DNA from: Actinomycetota bacterium
GTDB taxonomy: Bacteria > Actinomycetota > Actinomycetes > Nanopelagicales > Nanopelagicaceae
Direction: 5' to 3'
DNA: 38,633 bases
Assembly: GCA_015660815.1 (NCBI GenBank)
Contig: JACSDF010000016.1
Coordinates: 1-38,633 of the forward strand
Positions 8,433-15,449 of this stretch are shown one piece after another. The notes under the pieces were generated by a model. It did not search any database. It was given only the letters and a program-made list of their open reading frames with translations, and had not been told where the DNA came from. Each line of letters starts with the position of its first letter. Within the stretch, counting starts at the first letter, position 1. Both the position numbers and the translations under genes were made by a program.

Positions 8433-9038
8433 TTATAAACCCTTTGTACAGATGAGTTGAGCAGTTTCCTTACTTGAAGTGATGCCTGTTGCCAATCGAG
8501 CTGGCTGACTCAACGCAACAGTTTTTGCGGATTCAAGGTTTCTGATACTTGAAATAATGCTATTCATCTTGCTCGTATAGGCACGAACTGCCGAGGTCCA
8601 TGAACTAACCGCAGTTGCAAGAATCTTTTTTTCTGCATCTCCTTTAGCCGCCGCGAGTTTAACTTTTGCTGCTTCTAGACGTAGATTGGATTCGTCAAGC
8701 TTCAATTGAATTTCAGCTTTGTTAGCGGTCTCATTGGCTATTCCAAGATCAATCACTGGAATCTGTTCGGCATATTTCGTAGAAATTGCAGTTGAATCTC
8801 TCCTGGCCTTTACAAAATTGTTTGCTGCGATTAGGCAATCATTTGATAGCCAAGTCATTTTTGCATTTGTGATCATTGGGTTTTTTGCACATTTGTATTT
8901 TCTGCCACTCACCGTTGTTGTTTGGTTCAACTTAGTACATTTGACACCGTTTGAAATGGTGGCCGCAGAGGCTGGGACGGCCGTCATCACTCCTGCTACT
9001 ACAAAGAGTGCAACGCTAATTGAAACGAGTTTACGCAT
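8433..9038 (-). CDS. Small secreted protein of unknown function
   Basis: I do not recognise a family with a known role. From the ATG at 9038 the protein is 201 residues with a clear signal peptide (MRKLVS, hydrophobic core, then VPASAA about residue 25). The mature part begins with a cysteine module, GVKCTKLNQT followed by GRKYKCAK, resembling a short C-x-K...G-x-K-Y-x-C pattern found in exported actinobacterial proteins (from memory). An Ala/Lys-rich helical, coiled-coil-like region (about 80-180) follows, and a final Cys lies near the C-terminus. Four cysteines could form two disulfides. The start is set by GGAGG 7 nt before ATG 9038; an ATG seven codons upstream lies before this ribosome site and is less likely. 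Confidence 0.72.
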   Translation of the reverse strand: MRKLVSISVALFVVAGVMTAVPASAATISNGVKCTKLNQTTTVSGRKYKCAKNPMITNAKMTWLSNDCLIAANNFVKARRDSTAISTKYAEQIPVIDLGIANETANKAEIQLKLDESNLRLEAAKVKLAAAKGDAEKKILATAVSSWTSAVRAYTSKMNSIISSIRNLESAKTVALSQPARLATGITSSKETAQLICTKGL

Positions 9039-9045
9039 GTGAAGA

Positions 9046-9071
9046 CCTCCATTGGACATGGCGCAATCTTA
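9046..9071 (-). promoter_or_regulatory. -10 element and ribosome binding site of the secreted-protein gene
   Basis: Minus-strand TAAGAT (9071-9066) is a -10 candidate. GGAGG (9050-9046) lies 7 nt before the ATG at 9038. This gene therefore has a short leader with a strong Shine-Dalgarno, unlike the leaderless neighbours. Confidence 0.55.
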
Positions 9072-9145
9072 ACCAAAGCCCCCTTGGAAAGCCCTGTTAA
9101 GCCACGTATTACCCAATGAATTGACTGTGAATTTAATGCGCAACC

Positions 9146-9913
9146 TCATCGTCGCTGCTTTACTCGAACCCTCATGCCGATTTTTCGCACCAAAGAGCGT
9201 GGGGCATAGCGCATAACAAAAGTTAATATCTGGTACTGCCAGCCAGGAATTGATATCGCCTTACCTTTCAGAGCATCGCTCCATGCTTTGGCAACAAGTT
9301 TGTCGGCATTTAGCCACATAAAACTGGGTAAACCCTTCATAGACATTTGTCCACGTTGATGAAACTCGGTACGTGTAAATCCAGGACATAAGGCCGAAAC
9401 TCTCACCTTAGTCCCAAATAATTCAGTATTGAGAGATTCTGATAATACGGTTAAGTAGGATTTTGATGCACTGTAACTTCCGCCTGCGATAAAGCCTGCT
9501 ACTGAGGAGACGTTAATTATGATTCCCTTATCGCGAGCTCTCATTTTAGGTAGTGCAACATGCATGATCCGCATCGGGGTGCGTACCAAGACATCAAGAA
9601 GATTTTGCTCGTCACTTAGTGCACTTGTTGTGAAAGCCTTTTTAATACCAAAGCCGGCGTTGTTAATGAGAACATCGATGTCATGCTCGACAATGTAGTT
9701 TTCAATGAGGGCACTGCCTTGCTCAGTGGCAAGGTCGGCTTGGAGAACCACAGTCTCCACTCCAAATTTTGCTTGAAGCGCCAGCGCCCTCTCTTCAAGT
9801 CGCGGTAAATCGCGTGCAACTAGAACTAGGTTGTAATTATTTGCAGCTAGAAGGCGTGTAAAGCTCTCGCCAATTCCAGCAGTTGCACCTGTAACTAATG
9901 CCCATGATCTCAT
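9146..9913 (-). CDS. Short-chain dehydrogenase/reductase (SDR)
   Basis: This 255-residue cytoplasmic oxidoreductase has a classical SDR Rossmann fold. It shows the cofactor glycine motif TGATAGIG (8-15), the structural NNAG motif (about 85), the catalytic Ser in NVSSVAG, and the YSASK Tyr/Lys pair. An Arg after the second strand (VARDLPRLEER) suggests NADP(H). The C-terminus is basic (RVRVKQRR). It lies 7 nt after the GMC oxidoreductase on the same strand, so they form an operon and may act on the same alcohol or sterol-like or lipid substrate; that link is an inference. Confidence 0.88.
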   Translation of the reverse strand: MRSWALVTGATAGIGESFTRLLAANNYNLVLVARDLPRLEERALALQAKFGVETVVLQADLATEQGSALIENYIVEHDIDVLINNAGFGIKKAFTTSALSDEQNLLDVLVRTPMRIMHVALPKMRARDKGIIINVSSVAGFIAGGSYSASKSYLTVLSESLNTELFGTKVRVSALCPGFTRTEFHQRGQMSMKGLPSFMWLNADKLVAKAWSDALKGKAISIPGWQYQILTFVMRYAPRSLVRKIGMRVRVKQRR

Positions 9914-9920
9914 TGCTCTC

Positions 9921-11591
9921 CTAAGAAGTCCTTAATTCGCCGATTGCACCGGCTGGTACAAATGGTTGGTGCGGTGCGATTGGGGATACACGTTTGTACT
10001 CCGCACCTTGGAGCGGTCGAGTATCGACGTCGCCTTTATTGGGCCACATCGATAGCGCACGCTCTGCCTGTGCAGTAATTGTAAGTGAGGGATTGACTCC
10101 GAGGTTGGCTGTAATCGTCGAACCATCGACGATATGCAGGGTCGGATAGTTATAAACGCGGTGATAAGGATCGATAACACCATGTTCTGCGTCAATTCCA
10201 ATGACACACCCTCCAACAAAGTGAGCGGTAAATGGTGCATCAATCAGATCACCAATGTGTCCACCCGCAATTCCATTATGCTTCTTGGCAATTCGGCGTA
10301 CAACCTCATTTGCCGCTGGAATATACGTTGCATTGGGTTTCAAAGGATCATTTTCCGAGGTTAAATGCCAGCCAAACAAGCCACGTTTTCGGCTCACTGT
10401 CACAGATGAATCAACATTTTGCATAGTCAGAGCGATGACGGTTCGTTGGCTCCAACGGCGCACATTTAAAACCTTTCCAAGAAGTGCGGGATTAGCTAAG
10501 AACTGCTTTAACCAATGTTTTCTACGTCCTCTTGAACTATATCCATCGGTCATGATGGTCTGCATTAAAGCCATAAAGTTGCTGCCCTTGCCATATCTGA
10601 CCGGCTCGATGTGCGTGTGCTCATCAGGGAAAAAGGAGGATGTAATTGCGCTTCCGGTGCTGAAATCAATATCAATATTTGGCATCATTGCACCAGTCAG
10701 CGCCTCGCTATTAGTGCGAGAAAGTTGGCCCAGTTGATTAGATAACTGTGGAAGAGATTTACTTTTCATTGTATGCAGAAGTTTCTGAGTGTTATATGTA
10801 CCTGCTGCCACGATAACTTGATCAGCTTTAAATCTAATAGAACGTGCAAGTGGATCATTTGTTTTAACTGCACGGATTTCCCATGCTCCATCACTATTTT
10901 GCGAAAAGGATTTAACTGTCGTCATTGGAAAAACTTTTGCACCGGCAGATTCAGCCAGACCCAAATAGTTTTTAGGGAGGGTATTTTTTGCATTAAAATG
11001 ACAACCTGTCATACAAGCACCGCACTGCTGACAACCATTTCGGTCGGGCCCAACGCCGCCAAAAAATGGATCCTTTGCACCAACCCCTTTACCCTCACCG
11101 AAATAGATTCCTACCGGTGCCATTGTGAACGTGTGTCCAACACCCATTTCATCGGCGACATCTTTCATCGCTTGATCGCTTGGTGAAAAATATGGGTTCT
11201 CTACAACACCTAACATGCGACGAGCTTGGTCATACCAACGCTCAAGTTCTGACTTCCAATCAGTGATTGATGCCCACTGTGGATCATTAAAGTATGCATC
11301 ACTTGGTTGGTACAAAGTATTTGCATAGACAAGCGAGCCGCCACCAACACCGGCACCTGCCAGAACTAAAACATCTGGAAGTACATGAATACGTTGAATT
11401 CCGTAACAACCAATAGCTGGGGCGTAAAGAAACTTACGCAAGCGCCAAGATGTTTTCGGAAAATCCTTGTCGCGAAAGCGCCGCCCTGCCTCAAGAACTG
11501 CAACGGTATAGCCCTTTTCACGTAAACGCAGCGCTGAAACCGAACCACCGAAGCCAGATCCGATAATTACGACATCAAAGTTTTTAACCAT
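9921..11591 (-). CDS. GMC-family oxidoreductase, cholesterol-oxidase-like
   Basis: This 556-residue flavoprotein shows the FAD dinucleotide-binding motif GSGFGG at residues 11-16, an LEAGRRFRDKDFP segment, the GAGVGGGSLVYANT stretch, and the C-terminal GMC signature region with VDGSTITANLGVNPSLTI. A cysteine cluster (GCQQCGACMTGC, about residue 187) is shared with the actinobacterial ChoD-like branch of the family. The N-terminus has no signal peptide. The substrate is unknown; the cholesterol oxidase name in this branch is often unproven. It is the first gene of an operon with the SDR gene. The start ATG is preceded by TAGACT and 7 nt, with no Shine-Dalgarno. Confidence 0.85.
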   Translation of the reverse strand: MVKNFDVVIIGSGFGGSVSALRLREKGYTVAVLEAGRRFRDKDFPKTSWRLRKFLYAPAIGCYGIQRIHVLPDVLVLAGAGVGGGSLVYANTLYQPSDAYFNDPQWASITDWKSELERWYDQARRMLGVVENPYFSPSDQAMKDVADEMGVGHTFTMAPVGIYFGEGKGVGAKDPFFGGVGPDRNGCQQCGACMTGCHFNAKNTLPKNYLGLAESAGAKVFPMTTVKSFSQNSDGAWEIRAVKTNDPLARSIRFKADQVIVAAGTYNTQKLLHTMKSKSLPQLSNQLGQLSRTNSEALTGAMMPNIDIDFSTGSAITSSFFPDEHTHIEPVRYGKGSNFMALMQTIMTDGYSSRGRRKHWLKQFLANPALLGKVLNVRRWSQRTVIALTMQNVDSSVTVSRKRGLFGWHLTSENDPLKPNATYIPAANEVVRRIAKKHNGIAGGHIGDLIDAPFTAHFVGGCVIGIDAEHGVIDPYHRVYNYPTLHIVDGSTITANLGVNPSLTITAQAERALSMWPNKGDVDTRPLQGAEYKRVSPIAPHQPFVPAGAIGELRTS

Positions 11592-11598
11592 TTATTTG

Positions 11599-11604
11599 AG
11601 TCTA
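11599..11604 (-). promoter_or_regulatory. Possible -10 element, leaderless start of the GMC gene
   Basis: Minus-strand TAGACT is followed by 7 nt and the ATG at 11591. The same hexamer TAGACT occurs before the 38-residue ORF and glmU starts in this window. Confidence 0.52.
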
Positions 11605-11649
11605 ACTCGCCCATAAATTCATGACAAGATTGCCCTCGTTATCCAGCAG

Positions 11650-11722
11650 GTCCTCGTAGCTCAGTGGATAGAGCAATCGCCTCCTAAGCGGTAGGTCGCC
11701 GGTCCGACTCCGGCCGAGGACA
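11650..11722 (+). tRNA. tRNA-Arg (anticodon CCT)
   Basis: The cloverleaf folds fully by eye. The acceptor stem GTCCTCG pairs with CGAGGAC over 7 bp, the D arm is GCTC/GAGC, and the anticodon stem ATCGC/GCGGT (one T-G pair) holds the loop CTCCTAA. The T arm is GCCGG/CCGGC and the discriminator is A. Anticodon CCT reads AGG. CCA is not encoded. It stands alone and ends 8 bp before the end of the convergent sulfotransferase-like gene. Confidence 0.96.
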
Positions 11723-11730
11723 CGCATTAA

Positions 11731-12291
11731 TCACCGGGCGTTGTGAATTTGTTGCCAGGTATTACGCGTCAAGGTGAGATCGCCTTCAGCTGAAATTTGA
11801 TCAAGGAATAGATCAAAACTACTTCCGTTATCGCCGAGCTCCACTTTTATCGAATTTCTGGAACTGAGAAATAGCTCAATGTTTGAATGAATTGTAGAAA
11901 CATAAAGGCGGACAACTTCAACTTCTTCCTTAGGTGTCCAGTCGCCAGGTTTCATTAAAACTCCGTGTGCGAAGGCGTCAATTATTGAAGAGCGGTAGGT
12001 GCTGTTGCGCAAGCGATGAAGAAAGCTATCGACGGTAGCATCAAAATCTCTTTTTAAATGAACGTATAGGACTTCTTTATCTTTGAATCGCTCACTTAAT
12101 GGGCCGAGGAACCAACAAAGTCGATTGTCGGCTTCTATATGAAACTGAGGATATGCAAAACGCTCCTCACCCAGCTTCCCACCTCTTGACTCATGTGACG
12201 CCGAGTAGTTCGATAAATGTTTGCTTGCTTCAACGAAAGATTTAGAACCTGATCTTCCTGGGCTCAAAACAAATACATTCTCATATCTCAC
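11731..12291 (-). CDS. Small sulfotransferase-like protein
   Basis: This 186-residue protein resembles P-loop sulfotransferases. FVLSPGRSGSKSF near the N-terminus matches the 5'-phosphosulfate loop that binds PAPS, and HLKRDFDATVDSF (about 80-95) matches the 3'-phosphate region with its Arg and Ser. It is shorter than usual (about 250-300 residues), so it may be a minimal form or have lost a substrate-binding part. GTG at 12291 is taken as start, with AGAAGG about 7 nt upstream. It follows the MMPL gene by 21 nt on the same strand, so the two are probably co-transcribed. The substrate is unknown, and activity is unproven. Confidence 0.68.
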   Translation of the reverse strand: MRYENVFVLSPGRSGSKSFVEASKHLSNYSASHESRGGKLGEERFAYPQFHIEADNRLCWFLGPLSERFKDKEVLYVHLKRDFDATVDSFLHRLRNSTYRSSIIDAFAHGVLMKPGDWTPKEEVEVVRLYVSTIHSNIELFLSSRNSIKVELGDNGSSFDLFLDQISAEGDLTLTRNTWQQIHNAR

Positions 12292-12312
12292 TATGACACC
12301 TTCTCATATCTG

Positions 12313-14427
12313 TCAGTGTTTTAAGGTGAAGCGTTGCATCGATTTCGGCGCCCACCAGTTACGTTCGCCAAACAAACGCATCAGAGCAGGAACTAATAAG
12401 GCTCGAACTAACGTCGCATCAAGTAAAACTGCCAGTGCCACTCCAAAGCCGAGCATCTTTATTGAAGTAACTCCACTAGTCATAAATGTTGCAAACACAC
12501 CAGCTAATAGCAAAGCGGCAGCAGTAATGATGCGCGCCGAGCGTTGTAAGCCAACTGCGACAGATTCGACGTTGGATTTTCCTGTGAGATGCTCTTCTCG
12601 GATACGTGAAAGCAGAAAGAGCTCGTAGTCCATGGATAGACCAAAGACGACAACGGCGACCAAGATAACCGAGCCGGTATCAAGGGTTCCAGTCACTGTG
12701 AAATCTCCTACAAGCCATTTCATGTGACCATCGATAAAGATCCATGTGATGGCACCCAATGTTGCGCAAAGCGAAAGCGCATTAAGGATTATTGCTTTTA
12801 TCGGAAGGATTATTGAGCCAGTGAAAATAAAGATAAGAATCAAAACAGTTAAGGCAATCCAACCAAGTGCGAATGGAAGTTTGGCGGCAATTCCATCCTG
12901 TGAATCAGTGAAATCTGCAGCAGCGCCGCCGATCAATGTTCCAGCTGGTCTATCCAATGCACGAATCTCCCGAATTACTTGCTCTGAGGCAGTGCTTCGC
13001 GATGCAACAGATGAGATAACTTGAACGCGAATATCTTGACCATAGGTTTCAAATGCACCAATTCGAACGACACCACTTACTTTCTTTACTTGATCAAGAA
13101 ACTTAGAGATTTCGGCTTCGCGACCAACACCATCAGGTACAACAACCTCAATTGGACTACCCAATAATCCATCAAAGCGGCTCTCAATTACCTGAGAGGA
13201 AATCGCTGCACGATCAGAGGCGGGTAGTACACGTGAATCAATTTGGGCGAAAGCGATGTTTGCAACAGGTAGTGTCAAGATGCCAAGAATTGTCAGTGAT
13301 GCGACGACAACGGGAATTGGGCGTCGCATGACCGTCCGTGCAGTTTGTGCCCACCTCCCATCTTCCTTCGGGGTGATTGCACTTCTACGCACAACACCCT
13401 TATCAACTTTCTCTCCTAAAATTGCAAGAAGTGCAGGTAAAGCGATAACTGCGCCAATAACGGCTAGTGAAATTACTGCAATTCCTGCGTAGCCAAATGA
13501 TTTTAAGAAGTTAAGGGGGAAGAACAAGAGCGATGCCATAGTTACAAAGACAGTTAATCCTGAGTAGAAAACCGTTTTACCGGCCGTTGCAACGGTAGTA
13601 ATAACCGATTCTTCAACGGATTTTCCATGGTGAAGCTCTTCACGGAAGCGGTTAACCATCAATAGGGCGTAATCAATTCCTAATCCCAGTCCCAAGCCTG
13701 TAATGAGATTGAGGGCAAAAACGCTCACATTTGTGAAGAGCGTTAAGAGATAGATCAGGAAAAATGATCCCAGAATCGCCGTAATGCCGACAAATAAAGG
13801 CATGGCCGATGCGACCATTGCCCCAAAGACAAAAATCAATAATAGAAATGTAAATGGAATTGCGATGGATTCAGCCAGAAGTAAATCCTTTTCAATACGG
13901 TGATTAATCGCCTGCGTAATTACTGCGCCTCCACCGGCATAAACTTGTAGCCCTTTATACTCCCCATCAAATCTCTCTTGAACCACTTTACCAAGCGAGC
14001 TAAAGCCATCAAAGTCATCTGACTTTAAATCTGCATAAACCAGAATGAAACCGGCTTTGCCATCGGTTGAGCGCATTGTTGGAGCACCACCTGTAGACCA
14101 GTACGAAAATGTCTTTGAGATTCCTTCAACGCTACGAATCTCGCTTTCTAATGCCGATGCGCTTGCTGCAACTTGGGCATCATCAACACTAGTTTTTGAA
14201 TCCACCACTAGAGTAATAATTGGTTCTTGAACTTTAAATTTCTCAATGATGTATGTGGTCGCTTTAGCTGACTCACTCTGAGGATCTGAATAACCACCGC
14301 TATCGAGTTTTCCAAAAGCTAATGACCCAATAGCGCCTGCAACAAGCGTGCCAAGTAAGAAAATGGTGAGCACGCTTTTTCGTCGCCGAACGATAAAAGC
14401 GCCAAGTTTTTCAAACATGTACGACAC
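12313..14427 (-). CDS. MMPL-family (RND-type) membrane exporter
   Basis: This 704-residue inner-membrane protein has the two-fold RND layout: one helix near the N-terminus, a large external loop, five helices, then the same again. The paired Asp-Tyr motifs that carry protons in MmpL proteins are both visible: GIDYALLMVNRFREE in the first half (about residue 255) and SMDYELFLLSRIREE in the second (about 600). MMPL proteins export lipids or peptides to the cell envelope. The start is GTG 14427 or ATG 14418 three codons later; neither is clearly better, with GAAGAA as a weak ribosome site before the GTG. The sulfotransferase-like gene downstream suggests a sulfated cargo, as an inference only. 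Confidence 0.88.
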   Translation of the reverse strand: MSYMFEKLGAFIVRRRKSVLTIFLLGTLVAGAIGSLAFGKLDSGGYSDPQSESAKATTYIIEKFKVQEPIITLVVDSKTSVDDAQVAASASALESEIRSVEGISKTFSYWSTGGAPTMRSTDGKAGFILVYADLKSDDFDGFSSLGKVVQERFDGEYKGLQVYAGGGAVITQAINHRIEKDLLLAESIAIPFTFLLLIFVFGAMVASAMPLFVGITAILGSFFLIYLLTLFTNVSVFALNLITGLGLGLGIDYALLMVNRFREELHHGKSVEESVITTVATAGKTVFYSGLTVFVTMASLLFFPLNFLKSFGYAGIAVISLAVIGAVIALPALLAILGEKVDKGVVRRSAITPKEDGRWAQTARTVMRRPIPVVVASLTILGILTLPVANIAFAQIDSRVLPASDRAAISSQVIESRFDGLLGSPIEVVVPDGVGREAEISKFLDQVKKVSGVVRIGAFETYGQDIRVQVISSVASRSTASEQVIREIRALDRPAGTLIGGAAADFTDSQDGIAAKLPFALGWIALTVLILIFIFTGSIILPIKAIILNALSLCATLGAITWIFIDGHMKWLVGDFTVTGTLDTGSVILVAVVVFGLSMDYELFLLSRIREEHLTGKSNVESVAVGLQRSARIITAAALLLAGVFATFMTSGVTSIKMLGFGVALAVLLDATLVRALLVPALMRLFGERNWWAPKSMQRFTLKH

Positions 14428-14440
14428 CAGTTTCTTCGTC

Positions 14441-14446
14441 TAGACT
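14441..14446 (+). promoter_or_regulatory. -10 element, leaderless start of the 38-residue ORF
   Basis: TAGACT is followed by 7 nt and ATG 14454. It overlaps the perfect palindrome GTCTAGAC (14438-14445), which lies between this ORF and the divergent MMPL gene and could serve both directions. Confidence 0.5.
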
Positions 14447-14453
14447 AATTGCT

Positions 14454-14570
14454 ATGAGCAATATCTTCCCCACCGTAACAACTGACGAGATTGATCCTGA
14501 AGCCGCCGCTGAAGCGGCAAAGCGCGATGAGGAAATCAAGTCAGATAAACCGCCTCACCATGAAGATTAA
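14454..14570 (+). CDS. 38-residue hypothetical protein
   Basis: A short open frame of 38 codons plus TAA encodes an acidic, charged peptide. It begins MSNIFPTVTTDEIDPEA, has an Ala/Glu/Lys helix-like middle and ends PPHHED. There is no signal or membrane segment. I do not recognise it. Support comes from a TAGACT hexamer 7 nt before the ATG, the same pattern as several real genes here; coding-like composition; and a position filling exactly the space between MMPL and FmdB, with a 4-bp overlap at its 3' end with the convergent FmdB gene. It might be a structural or regulatory microprotein. Confidence 0.55.
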   Translation: MSNIFPTVTTDEIDPEAAAEAAKRDEEIKSDKPPHHED

Positions 14571-14824
14571 TCACTCTTAGATGATGGCGCGACTGAAGCT
14601 GGCGCAGGAGCAGGTGCTGGCGTAGTAACTTCGCTCACATTTTTCTTTTTCACCGAGTCGGTTTTATAGAATCCGGAACCTTTGAAGACGACTCCAACTG
14701 CTGAATAAATCTTGCGGATCTCACCGCCGCATTCTGGGCATTTGGTCAGGGAGTCATCAGAAAAAGATTGAACTACCTCGAACTCATGAGAGCAGGCATT
14801 ACACGCATATTGATATGTGGGCAC
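14567..14824 (-). CDS. FmdB-family zinc ribbon protein
   Basis: This 85-residue protein begins PTYQYACNACSHEFEVVQSF and carries two CxxC pairs (CNAC near residue 10 and CPEC near residue 30), followed by KIYSAVGVVFKGSGFY, the hallmark of the small FmdB zinc ribbon family. The tail is rich in Ala-Pro-Ser. Family members were named from an amide-induced regulator, but the role of most is unknown. The start is GTG 14824, because the family begins at this residue and GGAG lies 5 nt before it; the longer upstream frame is non-coding. The message probably starts with a strong hairpin. Confidence 0.85.
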   Translation of the reverse strand: MPTYQYACNACSHEFEVVQSFSDDSLTKCPECGGEIRKIYSAVGVVFKGSGFYKTDSVKKKNVSEVTTPAPAPAPASVAPSSKSD

Positions 14825-14847
14825 GGTCGCTCCAATTGCAGGAAGTA

Positions 14848-14877
14848 ACCCCCTTGTGGGGGTAGATGCTAAGTCTA
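14848..14877 (-). promoter_or_regulatory. fmdB-like gene promoter and 5' hairpin
   Basis: Minus-strand TAGACT (14877-14872) is a -10 candidate. Transcription beginning about 7 nt later would put a GC hairpin at the very start of the message: ACCCCC and GGGGGT around a 4-nt loop (14848-14863). Such hairpins can stabilise RNA. It could also act as an operator for the divergent CopC-like gene. Its meaning is inferred. Confidence 0.4.
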
Positions 14878-14927
14878 AAGAAGTGGCACGATAGGGTCGA
14901 ATCGAGATCAAGGAATGGGGCATTACG

Positions 14928-15449
14928 GTGAGAATCAAGAGCCTGGCGGCGCTTCTGATCATACTTTCTTATTGTGGCGTGGCTAATGCCTCGGCAAATT
15001 CGCTGATCACCACAATTCCTATCAGCGGGTCAACTCTCACAACAGCACCGAGCTCAGTAACGCTAACAACTCAAATCGAACTCATTCCAGATGCAAATGA
15101 ATTGATGGTGACGGACCCATCCGGACTACGTGTGGACGATGGAACAATTACAGTCGATGGAGTTAATGTATCAATCGGTTTAAAAGCTTTAACTGAATCC
15201 GGAATTTATAGAGTTTCTTACACGCTTTACTCTGAAGGCGAAGTTCCACTTGAGGGCTCATTTACATTTAACTTCTCTGCTCCAAGTGTGATTTCCCCAA
15301 CTGAACCAACGCCAACCCCCACGCAATCACAAACTCCGGCGAGCAGCAGTTGGGGCACAAATGTTTTTATCTTTGCTATTTTAGTAATTGCATTCTTTGT
15401 TTTGATTGGACTCTCACTTTATGCTCGAAAGATCTTTAGGGACCGATGA
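14928..15449 (+). CDS. CopC-like exported protein lacking copper ligands
   Basis: This 173-residue protein has a signal peptide (about 1-22), a CopC-type beta domain (about 23-120), a Pro/Thr-rich linker and a C-terminal membrane helix (about 145-167), so it faces the outside. The domain fits CopC in its opening (SLITTIPISGSTLTTAPSSV) and in the closing GSFTFNFS strand. CopC proteins bind copper through His near the N-terminus and in a D-G-H-P motif. Here those sites read SANSL and EGEVP, and the whole protein has no histidine. It is probably a non-copper relative. GTG start with GGGG about 7 nt upstream. It overlaps the CopD-CtaG gene by ATGA. Confidence 0.8.
   Translation: MRIKSLAALLIILSYCGVANASANSLITTIPISGSTLTTAPSSVTLTTQIELIPDANELMVTDPSGLRVDDGTITVDGVNVSIGLKALTESGIYRVSYTLYSEGEVPLEGSFTFNFSAPSVISPTEPTPTPTQSQTPASSSWGTNVFIFAILVIAFFVLIGLSLYARKIFRDR

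Noticed and set aside
10255-10737. Plus-strand open frames opposite the GMC gene
   Set aside because: The GMC frame has full family motifs; the others show none and no start signal.
11599-11649. Clear promoter for tRNA-Arg
   Set aside because: No convincing -35/-10 pair with normal spacing could be read; the region also holds the GMC promoter.
14825-14962. Longer N-terminus for the FmdB-like protein
   Set aside because: Family members begin at the PTYQY residue, and GGAG marks GTG 14824; the extension covers the promoter and hairpin.
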